A DNA stretch of 64,000 nt from Rachycentron canadum. Lineage: Eukaryota; Chordata; Actinopteri; Carangiformes; Rachycentridae. Every line of letters begins with the position of its first letter. The first letter of the stretch is position 1. Both the position numbers and the translations under genes were made by a program. The stretch lies in assembly GCA_038496675.1 (NCBI GenBank), contig CM076658.1:9922922-9986921 (forward strand), read 5' to 3'. Of this stretch, positions 43,173-53,204 are shown piece by piece. The notes below the pieces were generated by a model. That model did no database searches and had not been told where the DNA came from. It saw nothing but the letters and a program-made list of their open reading frames with translations.

Positions 43173-45189
43173 TTTCTTGCAGTTTCTCCTATGGAAGTGA
43201 AAGTCATTGTGAAATCCGAAAACTCATTTCAGTGTGTAACTGAAGCCAACCCACCTGCAGAATTTACCTGGGCAAGGTACGTTTGTTACAATGAACCAAT
43301 GTCAATGGAAATGTTCTTAACCAGACAAGATTATTTCTATCAAAAGTTTCTATCATTTGAATGTGCTAAAATGTTGCTCTGAATGGAAACTTGCCAGTCT
43401 CTTTAACTTGTTTTCTCAAGTGTAATGTAAAATTGTAAATTTGAATGTAGCCCAGCTGGTTTTATTTCTTCACAACTTATCAGACAATTATTTAACTTTA
43501 GTTTGGTCATTAAGATGCTTTCATTACTAAGTGAGTGTCCAATAATGACTTAGTCTCGGGTTATAAAAAAGATTTGCTAAACAGGTTAGCTGTTTAAAGA
43601 AGCTATCTGATAAAACCGGTAACAGCCGTGCTGTGTTTGACTTGCATAAATTCTCATAATTAAACGTGCCCTTAAACCAATAAGGGCTGGGTAAAATCAT
43701 GTAGGATGGTGAAGTTACCTGTACTATACCTTAGCTGTTCCATCTACCTATTAATTCTATTTATGTAGCTTTTTGTTCTTCCCAATTAATATTAAACTAT
43801 TGTCTAATAAACTGCTGAATGCAGAATCAAGTTCTCCTGTCAGTGTTAGTTATAAAGATTTATTGCTGATGCACATGTGTAGTAGCAGCTGATTTTATGC
43901 ACTGTCTAATCTAAGAAATGCATTTTATTTTGTAAGCCCTGGCCTTTTTCCACACAGTTTTTCAATCCGGATGTTAAGTCAGCATCATTGGTGGTTTGTT
44001 AATTTCAGAAACTTGACTGAAATGTTTGGGAAAAGGGGTTTTCCATAGCTATTCGGTTGAATAGCTATGGAAAACCCCTCCAGAAAACAGTTCTGATGAA
44101 GCAGTGAGGTATCTTAAAGATACCTATTAGATGCAGTTATGAACTGAAAAATACATTTTATAAATGCAGTTTACACTTAAGTTATTGAGATTTGCTGCAT
44201 CACCCCTGCACTGTCTTGTTTGTCTGCCTCAGGCCTGGCCAATCATGGTCTACTGTCAGAGTAGAGGGTGCAACGCTGCAGTTTCTGAGCATGAACTCTG
44301 CTCTGAATGGCCTCTACCAGTGTAAAGCTTCAAATCGATATGGAAAAGCCCATGGTTACGTCTATGTGTTTTCATCTTCAGGTCAGGTTGTATTTGTACT
44401 TGTGTTATATTTGTACTTGTGCATGTGTGAGTGAGTGAGTGTGTGTGTGTGTATTTGCTCAGGATTCCTCCCGGATGCTGGATCTGTAGATTAAGAACTT
44501 AAGATCCAGATGCCCGACAATTTAAATCCTTCATCTGGTTGAAACGTATAGTTAAAAATAGAATAGAAAGTAGAAGGCAACCACAACACTGATGCATACA
44601 ACATTGACAGGTGACCAAATGAAACGGACCATTACCATGAAATATATAATTAAAATGAAGTATTTCTGTAGGTTTTAGAGTTGCCGGGAACACTTATTGT
44701 AATATAAGTACACAGTTAAACAAAATGTATAACAGGTCAGGCAATAAAACATTTTATTGCATAAAAGTTGCATATTTTAACTTTAAGCCAAATATTTCTA
44801 CCCACCATTTTACAGGTGAGTGTTTCCTCTCACTGAATTATTATTTTTTGTGTTTTCCCTACAGGAAGCTGTACACCTTGCTGGACCATATTTTGTATAT
44901 TGCTTTCCGTGATTTTTATTGGCATCTCAGTCTGGTCCTATAAATCTAGGAAATGTACAAGGTACCGAGCACAATCATACTGCAAATTATATTAAAGGCT
45001 TTTCTGATATTTTTCTGCAATTTCCCCACTGTGGAGCAAATCAAGGAATTTGAATTTGAATTGAATAAATTGATTCATGGTTCATTGTTTAGGCCACATC
45101 AGAAGAGGCAGGAGGTCCGAACAACTTTCAATGAATCTGAATTGCATGAAGCACCAGAAGAAGCGAGTGACGAAGAGCACCAGGCATAG
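39102..45189 (+). CDS. nectin/PVR-like Ig cell-adhesion receptor, 7 exons, 405 aa
   Basis: Type I membrane protein. Exons: 39102-39237, 39719-40060, 40215-40517, 43183-43276, 44233-44381, 44865-44961, 45093-45189 (1,218 nt, phases consistent). The start is the first ATG after an in-frame TGA. Order: signal 1-45 (hydrophobic LVSMVVFILIQC); V-set D1 46-159 with VILPCN, LTQISW, DEGVYSCIFTLFPTG; D2 160-260 with VSLATCTAAGSRPPATVSWL and VQCVITSP; split D3 261-341 with FQCVTEANPPAEFTWA and GLYQCKASNRYGKAHG; TM 346-366 (WTIFCILLSVIFIGISVW); tail of about 35 aa, acidic, ending DEEHQA. TQ and FPTG in D1 and V-C1-C2 are nectin/PVR hallmarks, and PVR is about 417 aa. Family members mediate trans adhesion and bind TIGIT, CD226 and CD96. 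The tail lacks the C-terminal PDZ motif (E/A-x-Y-V) of true nectins, favouring a PVR-like or divergent nectin-3-like member. Confidence 0.9.
40102..40122. repeat. (GT)10 microsatellite, nectin-like intron 2
   Basis: Ten GT units starting 41 bp after the V-exon donor. This intron is only 154 bp long, so the repeat forms a sizeable part of it. Confidence 0.9.
41190..42575 (+). mobile_element. 5'-truncated RTE-type non-LTR retrotransposon
   Basis: Reverse-transcriptase C-terminal half plus 3' end, in the same orientation as the host gene, inside the nectin-like D2-D3 intron. Visible: the RT block GLHQGSALCPLLFAMVMD, the catalytic FADDIV (about 41,809-41,826), then KTEYMCVNE, KVVDFKYLGS, AMLFGLETVPL and LRWFGHVQRR. 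These are typical of fish RTE-clade LINEs. The 3' end (GGAGGCAATTGACTTGCTGT, GGTGACC, GAAAGGAGAAGAAGG) fits the 'gctgtggcgacccctaa...gaagaagaag' terminus. A TAA at 41,887-41,889 interrupts the frame and the 5' half carries several stops and shifts, so this is a dead copy. It is annotated only as a defective element. Confidence 0.87.
43139..43169. repeat. (TC)n microsatellite at a nectin-like splice acceptor
   Basis: About 15 TC units, followed by TGGTTTCTTGCAG and exon 4 at 43,183. It forms an extended polypyrimidine tract for this acceptor. Confidence 0.93.
44035..44078. repeat. 20-bp perfect inverted repeat, 4-nt loop
   Basis: Arms 44035-44054 (GGGGTTTTCCATAGCTATTC) and 44059-44078 pair exactly around GGTT. 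It lies in the nectin-like intron 155 bp upstream of the exon at 44,233. The short loop and perfect arms would form a stable hairpin in the pre-mRNA. Confidence 0.92.
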
Positions 45190-47201
45190 GTAGAAAAAGC
45201 GTGCAGTACAAGTTGGTAAAATACATTAAGCCTGTTTAATTTTCCTACAATCCAAACATACAGATGTACTATTTATAATAGTACATTAGTAAAAAAAAAT
45301 AAAAATACAGGAAGCACTAATAGAAGCATAATTAATTCTAAATTTACACCCATGGAACAATCGGTTGCAACAGTCTGGGTGGTATCAGTTTACATCTTTG
45401 GGTGTATACTGCTTGTTTTCTCCTAGTTTATGTTTTCATTTTTGATTTGCTGTAATCTGTTTCTACAAGCTGGTCTACTGATATAAATGGCAAACTGACA
45501 GCAAAAGATACATATTTCAGTTTAAAAAGGAAGTCTGTTTTGAACCGTTAATGCTTGTTGGGTTTTTAAGTAGGATGTGGCTTAAGTTTCCTCACATTTT
45601 TTAATCCACGATATTTTTTTTTTAAGAATTAACGCACCACTTCAGGCCAAGAAAGGATTTATAAAAATGTGGAGGCTCAACACAAGCAATAGAAATGCCA
45701 TATAGCATTTAGCAGAACAGAAATTTGCCACACCCTCTCTAGTCCCGACTGCTGGCAGATAAATATTACTTTTAGTCTGGGGAGTGTCTTGATAGAGAGC
45801 ACATTTTTCTATGTAGTCAGACCACTGGCTGATTTTATTTATACCAATTCTCAACTTAAACTTGTGTATTTATATATTTTGCTCTAAGCTTAGAAAGCAC
45901 TAACTGCTTTCCCTCTCTCTTGGCTCATGGCTTGGCTCATTTGTTTTTCTTTGTAAAAACAGTATCCTGTTCGAAGCAGATTTTTACCTTTCTGCTGAGA
46001 CCTGCTGAACTGTAACACTAAACAAACTGAACTTAATTAATTTCACAATTAATGTCCTCTTCCTTCAATTTCTAGTTTCTAAAGTTACGGAGGTAATGCT
46101 TACCATGTTCACCATCTTACTCTAACTGATTAGTACAGTGAACGACAAGGGCAAATGGCCAAACAATTGTTTTGTTTTGTATATGTGTTTTTGAATCGGC
46201 ATTGTTCCTGAATTTGCATTTTCTCCTAACAAGAGTTTTGGGCAGTTGCCCTTTGTTTTCCCTCATTGGCCACCATAGGTTAGCAAGTTAACATACCAGT
46301 ATTTATGAAGTATAAAGTGCTTGACTTTTGAGACAGGATGTTTACTAACGTAACACGCTCAAAATTGTGACTGGTCTGTTGAGTGGCACTGTGGGTGGTG
46401 ACACATTGTTTTTGTTTCTACAATTAAGCTTTAATTTAGTAGTTGTCAATAGTATTCGAAATCACTTTGTGTGCCTTTTTTAATTTGAAAATGTTGTTTG
46501 TATGTTATTGTTGTTAACGATATTCTCTATTGCCTGAAGTACCGTTGAACTTACTCCTTTTTCACTTGTGCTGTGTTCTATAATTAAAGTGAGATAAGCA
46601 TTGCAAATGCCTCAGCATCACTGTACTAACATATTTTTGAAGTTAGTGTCTACACACACCATCCTTGATAATCTGCAGTGTTAGCTTAACTGTACTAACA
46701 TAGTTTCTCCCCATATCACACACATTATCTCATAGATCCAGGACTTTGTTTTGCTCTATATTGTGCACCTTATTGACTTTACAAATATACAGCAGACAAA
46801 ACAAAAAGGGGTGTACAGAGTTTCATGATTTAGCTTGGACCATATAAACAGTTGTCACAAGACAACTATGTGGTATCAAAAATGTGAGACAAGAGAAATA
46901 ATGACTTGGGTGCAACTCAATTGGTATTTCATATATATATATATATAAAATATTTGTAATTGAAAAATCCACAAGGAACAGCATGTCTGTGCAAAGTTTA
47001 TCAGTTTACTCAGTTCAATGGTCTAAGTGTACAAATATTTAATGCATGTTTTAAAGAAGCCATTTGTAATTTTCACTCTTACAACGGAGACAAAGTTAGC
47101 ATTAACAGCTGTTCACTCAACAGTATCGTAAGTTCAGCATCAAACTTAATTAAGAGTTTTTAGTAAGTTAGCAACTAATCAACTATTCTTTGTTCAATAA
47201 A
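45190..47201 (+). other. putative 3' UTR of the nectin-like gene
   Basis: AT-rich non-coding sequence after the stop codon. AATAAA-type signals occur at 45,299 (in an A-rich run) and, better isolated, at 47,196-47,201. Which is used cannot be told from sequence. An AT dinucleotide run lies at about 46,932-46,949. Confidence 0.4.
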
Positions 47202-47487
47202 ATCGTCTTGCTGCTCTTTGAAGAGTACAGTCTGCCCTTCTCAGAGGGTGTATTATATCCTCAATGGCTGAATCTCTTGTAAAAACTGGTAGGTAAACAG
47301 TAAACGCTAATGTTTTGTCACTGGCTGTATAGCAATAGCAAACCTTTCAAGAAGCTTCTTTAAGCATGTCTTTAATTACATATAAGTCCATTGGCTGCTT
47401 GTTCCCTCTATATTTCCCTGTCCAGTTTTTGGACTGCACTTAATGTCGGTGAGCTCCAAGCTCATAATGTTGAGGCTGATGATAGCT

Positions 47488-47493
47488 TTTATT
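47488..47493 (-). terminator. polyadenylation signal candidate for the minus-strand Ig gene
   Basis: Plus-strand TTTATT reads AATAAA on the minus strand. It lies about 290 bp beyond the plus-strand AATAAA of the nectin-like gene, so the two genes would have closely spaced, convergent 3' ends. Confidence 0.45.
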
Positions 47494-47689
47494 GTTGTCG
47501 AACATTAATTTCCAGGCAGTTCTCATAAATGTCCTGCTATTGAACAAAACAAGAACAGAGCAAAAATTAAACAAACTACAGCTTACAGTTACTGAAAAAG
47601 TTGCTCAAAACATATCAAAGTGTTGGTAATTGTACCTTATGAAGCTGCAGAAGTGATAATTTCTGTCAAAATAATAAACATTTTTGTAT

Positions 47690-47920
47690 TTACCATTTCT
47701 GCAGTGGGATAAGGGTTGCTATTTCTGTGAAAGAGAGTGACATTTTGTTTATATTCTTGCAGTATAATGCCATAAACCACATGTAATGCATATCAAGCAA
47801 TACGGCAACACAAGCAACACTTCTCAGTCTGTGTTTCTGTATTTGGTTGTGATTCGAGTATTTGCAGTGCATTTCTGTCATGTGCTTATGCGTGTTGTTA
47901 AACTGATGATTTCTGAATTT
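47690..47920 (-). CDS. possible last coding exon of the minus-strand Ig gene
   Basis: After the 48,004 GTAAGA donor, a CACTGCAG acceptor precedes an in-phase frame of about 76 codons ending at TAA 47,690. It begins LSTHTQTDSTKSKF and contains HKHMTEMHCKYSNHN. No ITIM or ITSM tyrosine motif is evident, and the second half looks unlike a cytoplasmic tail (hydrophobic and tryptophan residues). A different, smaller exon may be the real one. Confidence 0.3.
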   Translation of the reverse strand, partial: KFRNHQFNNTHKHMTEMHCKYSNHNQIQKHRLRSVACVAVLLDMHYMWFMALYCKNINKMSLSFTEIATLIPLQKW

Positions 47921-48004
47921 GCTTTTTGTGCTATCTGTTTGTGTGTGTGTTGATAAGCTGCAGTGCGTTGAGCTCTCAGGGCCAGTGGAAGCAAAGAATC
48001 TTAC

Positions 48005-49192
48005 GCTGCATGTCGATGGCATCTTTGTAGAATAATCCAAGCAATTATTAAAATCAGGCAACACACACAAGGGAGAACAGCTGCCACAACAGTCACTAGC
48101 TTGTTCGGTTCAGGAACTTCATGCCCTGGGAGAAAAAAAAGGTTACAGTCCATTTCCCTACAGGTGAAGTGTGCAGTTGAAGTCCTGTAAAGATCATTAA
48201 CTTCTTGTGTAATTAAGATCTATTGTTATTGTTCTCTGTGGAGATTACAAAATGCAGACATGAAGTTAATGACGGTGCCTAGAGGATAAACAAGGGTGTG
48301 CGTTGTTTGCACAAGAATGGTATAGCAATGTAATTGTTGGTTCTGTCATCCTCAATAAACTCACATCCTCTCTGTTCTTTTCTTCCATCCTGCTTTCTTT
48401 GCTGTTGCCACATCTGTTGCTTATATTTAGTCTAATCTTTTAAGACTGATTGTCACACCTGTAATCATCAGCTCCCACTTCTGTTGCTGCACTCCTTGAG
48501 ACGAGACAATTTCACAGGTGTAGTTTCCTGTATGAGACTCCTGGAAACTCTCTATGACCAGGGAGCACTGTTGATTCTCTGACGATATCTTCATGCTTTT
48601 GGCTTCTTTACTGGTGTATAGAGCAGTTGGTGGTTTGAAGCTGACCAGGAGAACTCCATTCACTTTCCACATCAGCTGGTTGAACGTACCATTTGAGTTG
48701 TTACAGTGCAGGATGACTTTGCTACCAACCACCTTTGAGATGGTCTCCCCTTCTGAGAGGGAAACAGAAAGCTGAAATGATTTTGTCATGGCTACTATGT
48801 CACTCTACAGTTAAAAGAATCATTTGAAAATTTTGGAAAAAATCAATTTAATATAACCTGCTGTTCCATTCTCAATAAATACAAAGACACTGCTGGCAGC
48901 TAGGTATCTTAGCTCATTAAGACTGCAGGTGGAAACTAGTCTGGCTCGGTTCGAAGATATTATAATTTTTGAACCGAGCCGCACTACCAGCTACAAGCGC
49001 TTCTGAAGCTCACCAATTAGCACATTATAGCAACTTTGTTAATAACAAAGTTTAACATGTCAAACTGGTCCTGTAGCTCACACCCATTTTGAGATGATAA
49101 TTAGTTTTACCTGAAGTTGATAAAACCCAGAGCACGCTAAACATCAGCGACAATATCCTGTTGATGCCGAGATACTGAGAAAAAGTTCCCAT
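48005..49192 (-). CDS. single V-set Ig transmembrane protein, unassigned family
   Basis: Exons in transcript order: 49192-49111 (27 aa, signal MGTFSQYLGINRILSLMFSV, phase 1); 48752-48459 (V-set, about 98 aa, phase 1 to 1); 48125-48005 (TM, LVTVVAAVLPCVCCLILIIA, phase 2). All splice sites are GT/AG and phases agree. The V domain has VGSKVILHC, FNQLMWKVNG, CSLVIESFQESHTGNYTCEI and ends QQQKWELMIT. It lacks the TQ and T(F/Y)PxG motifs of the nectin-receptor group and has an additional Cys near strand E. It may belong with BTLA, CD200/CD200R or TIGIT-type receptors; I cannot assign it. The cytoplasmic part begins QRCHRHA. Its next exon is unclear: one in-phase choice, across an 84-nt intron, opens at about 47,920 and runs to a stop at 47,690. 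Confidence 0.75.
48890..49085 (-). repeat. interspersed repeat in intron 1 of the minus-strand Ig gene
   Basis: Includes CTGGCTCGGTTC, a matching GAACCGAGCC 20 bp later (10-bp inverted repeat), TTCTGAAGCTCACCAATTAG and ACATTATAGCAACTTTGTTA. Blocks such as 'aagctcactaattaacacgttat' are familiar from a common teleost repeat. Family name not certain. Confidence 0.5.
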
Positions 49193-52100
49193 TTTGCACC
49201 TTAAAATGAAAATAATTTTACTATAAATATTGTTGACATAAGGGTTTACAATGTGAAAATAGTTTGAATAAAACTGTCGTAGTTACAAATGATCCTTAAC
49301 TTTTTCAGCTAACTAACCATGAAAGCTGCTTGTGAGAATGTGACACGTTATCACTTCCTTTTCTGCCCCAGATACCATATTTCATAAATGCAGTGACCTT
49401 TTACCTACCGGTAGTGAGCTCCAAGTTCCTCAGCTCATGCGGCTTTTATCTAATGTTACTAGCTTTACGATATAAAGCTAGAAATGGCATACATGTGATG
49501 AAAATAGCTCACATCTCTCTGTGTACAATATTGTATTGTGTGTTAAGATTAAACCTGGTTAATCACCCTACACACTAGCACAACTAAAAGTTTCCATACA
49601 GGAAGTGATGGTGGTATGTGGTGGTCTTAAAAGCAAAAAGTTTTTTGTTTGTTTATTTGTGTCATAGTAGGTTTTGAGCCATACTCAGATGCTCACAAAA
49701 TGCATTTCTTGTACAAATTTAGCTGTTTGTATGTGTGACTGGCAATTATCTTTTTCACGGTTTAAAAAAAATGCACAAAAAAAGATTTTCCAGGTATAAT
49801 CCTGGTATTGAAAATGTAATGAACCTTAAATGCTTCTCAGTGCATTGACAGTATGTGCCATCAAAAAAAGGGCGAACTAAGAGCAAGTGAAAATTAGATC
49901 ATGTCAGCCCATTTCACATGACCACGAACTATATATGGGTTTTTTGATTCTGATAATTTTATATATAGTGTTTGTTTCCTGAAACCAGTCTTCTACATCT
50001 GGTGGTTAAACTGTCACTTCTGATATATTCTGTCAGACTTGCCAGGTCATTTTGAGATATACCTGAGTGCAAAGCCAAAACAGATAGTAGACAAACTGTG
50101 TTGGGTGTTTTTGTTTGTGGACATCTGAAGCACCTCTTTCAGGAGCGTAAAATACCAACATTTACTCACTCACTGTACTTAAGTAGACTTTTGAGGGACA
50201 GTATATATAATTTAATTATTATATAATATAAAAAGTAGTTCAGACTATATCTCTTCAGCAGCTACTAGAATAGTATTCATACTTCAGTATTAACTAAATC
50301 ATCTAATGATGCCATGTAATACATCAGTGTATGATAGTGAGTCACACATGCTTACTATCTATGGATAATAAAGAATTGCCTCTAATGTTTTATGGATGTT
50401 GAAATAATCTCTTCTTGATGGAAGCATTTGTATTAAAGTCAGTATGGCAGCACAAGACCAAGAAAAATAGCTTTTACAATACTGCCCCTTAGTGGTAGTT
50501 TGAGCACAAACCTACTTTGTGAACTGACCCCACTTTCCCTGTAAGACTTTAAGTGCTGATGTTGCTTCTTTAGTCCAAAGCACTGAAGAATTGTATGTAA
50601 ATGCAGTACTTGAGTAACTGTCCAATTATATTAAATGTCCAGATATGTAACTACCACTGTCAACCTCAGGTTTAAAACCTTTAATTTAATGTATTTATAT
50701 TGCACAGAACCATCTGCAGCTTTGTGGTCTTAAGTGATTTTTAGAGTGTGTGTGTTTATTTGCGTTTTGCAGAGAAACACTGACACAACGCTTCTAGACC
50801 ACGTGTGACTTTTTATTGCGTTGGTTCACATCCCAAAAGAAGATACTGCCACACATCTATCAGCAAAGAAGACTACAAGTTAGTAAAAAGGATTTGTTTT
50901 CTTTCCAAAGATTAATCTTGTCTTCTTACAAACATACAGGCAATGCCATATTCTTAAAATACAAAAAATCATACATTACCAGTCATATCGATGTACACAA
51001 GGACCAGCATCATGCTTTGAATGACACACTGTTAAATGCTTTAACTATTTGGTGATTCATTGAAGGCACTCTTTGACTCAGATCCCACAGCATTGGCTTA
51101 TGGGAGGCGAAGGGATGGCTGGGAGTCACAAAAGGTCAAAGCTGCCTTCTCTCTCAGAGTTTCTCTAGAGCCATTTGATCATACCCCCAAAACCAAGTGT
51201 GTGTGTTTGTGTGTTTGTGTGTGTTTTAAGGCACATGTATGAGTGTAAACATGCACTTTGTGAATGTGTTCATGCCTGCAAACATGCAGCTTTATGCATC
51301 TTCTTTAAAACATAAATTATTGTGTTGATTTAAAAAATTGAGCTTCATAGAGATGTTTTTGTGCTTGTGTGTGCATGCATGCGTGTGTGTGCTGAGGGGC
51401 CGCATACAGAAATGAAACTCAGTTTTAAAAAATAGCAGATTAAACATCAAATTCACATAGGTCCCAGAGCAATATAGGCTCTTGCTACAATCTTACATTT
51501 GAGAAGTTACATTTACAGATAAGGCACACACGAAATCATACAGTGGCAGCTGTTTGAATAAACAAAGCCAGAGAGGTGTGAGAGGAAGATTTGTAATAAA
51601 CTTATAGCATACTTTAACGCTTAATGCACTTTGTATTAAAATACTTGCTAATGACTTGCAAATAAATGTATCTCCTTTATTCCAATAGATGAACGATGCC
51701 ACAGCATGGGCATTTTCTGTCTTTACTCCATGGAGTTTTTATCAATCTTGTGATCACAATTATGACTTGTTTGATTCCTCTAGACAGTGAAATAACTAAA
51801 AACAGCTGTTCTGCACATTATGTACATTATTAGACATGGGATAGGGCGTTATGTACAGGGGGAGTTGCCCCTAGTTGTTTGTTTTGCTCTGAATTTGAAA
51901 GCATGTTACAACTATAGTGTTCTCTTGTGGGGTGAGGACCTACTATGGTCTCAAAATCAAGTAGAAAGATTTTTTCACAGCCAGGTCAAGGATGCTTGTT
52001 TTCATTGATGAGCGCAGTTTCTTTTATTGTCTCGCCTCCAACAATACTTTGTGCTGATGGTGCATGATCTTTATCACCCGGACGCCTGTTTGTACAGCAC

Positions 52101-53064
52101 GAAAAGAGAGGATTTGGCCTGAGGTCGCTACTATAGTTCATTCTCTGATAGGGCAAAATGAGCCCTGCTCTCTCCCATGGACAACTGATATCACAGTACA
52201 CCAATCTACGTAAAAGCTACAAAACATAAGCAAATCTAAAATGAAGAGATGCAGATTCACATTGAAAAAGACATTCGACATGTGGTCTTTTTTTTTTTTT
52301 GCTGGTATGTTTTTTCCTCACTAACTCAGCTCTGGCTGTGCTACCTGGTATATAAACATGAAAAGGAGAGAAATGCTCTGAAATTCATGCACATCTCTCT
52401 TCACTTGAAAGAATCCTGTGTATGTGGATGCATAGATGAGGTGCTATGAGGGTTAAAGGCCTTGCACAGAGTGTAATGCTCTGAATGTGCAATAAAAGAA
52501 AAAGGTATGCTCTTCTCAACCTGAAAATGGACTTTTCTTCTTCCCAATGAGCTGAATACCTGTATATGTACCGGCCATCTCACCCGCAACATATGCAGCC
52601 ACGTTGCATTTGCAGTATGTTGCTGAATGGGAATGAAAGTCAGTGCCTAACTACAGTGAAATTACTGATTTGCAGACACACAAGTATATTTTAACTCTCT
52701 TTTCCCTTATCCACTCAAACCCCATGTAAAAATGTCTAATCCTCCATTGTATATGATTAAAACTCTTTCAATAGAAAAAGATGTTTTTAAAAATTGAACA
52801 TGGATTTTTTTCAAGTAAAAACATTTCCCACCTGCATGTGTCCTTTCCACATTTTTAAATATAAGAACACGCTTCATAAAAAACCTACTCCTCCCCTCTT
52901 TAACTTCTACTTTTTATGATATTTATTTTTTATCACAAACACTCAGATTTTTTGTCATTTGGTAGACTTATTGCCTGTGTCTTCAAGGTTTTAATTTATC
53001 CCTGTTGATTTTGTTTTTCATCCACTTGGTTTTTGACCTGCCTGTTCAAGAGTATGCGTTGGCA
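49193..53064. other. intergenic DNA between the minus-strand Ig gene and gja8
   Basis: 3.9 kb, AT-rich, no recognised gene. The proximal 200 bp upstream of 49,192 should contain the Ig gene promoter. Short GT runs occur at 51,200-51,225 and 51,365-51,390. Confidence 0.45.
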
Positions 53065-53068
53065 TTTA

Positions 53069-53070
<2 letters not shown>
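53065..53070 (-). terminator. gja8: gja8 polyadenylation signal candidate
   Basis: Minus-strand AATAAA 135 nt after the gja8 stop codon, immediately beyond the TG/CGTG repeat. Further AT-rich candidates lie downstream (for example about 52,925). Confidence 0.4.
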
Positions 53071-53145
<75 letters not shown>

Positions 53146-53149
53146 GCGC
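53070..53149. repeat. (TG)n-(CGTG)n-(CG)n alternating purine-pyrimidine repeat
   Basis: About 20 TG units, then about eight CGTG units, then CGCGCGC. 80 bp of strict purine-pyrimidine alternation, 55 nt beyond the gja8 stop codon, so within its 3' UTR or immediate flank. Strong Z-DNA-forming character. Confidence 0.95.
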
Positions 53150-53204
53150 TCTCTTATGTTGAACATTTTGTGTGTGCAGGTGTACATGCGCCTCTCTCAC
53201 AGGT

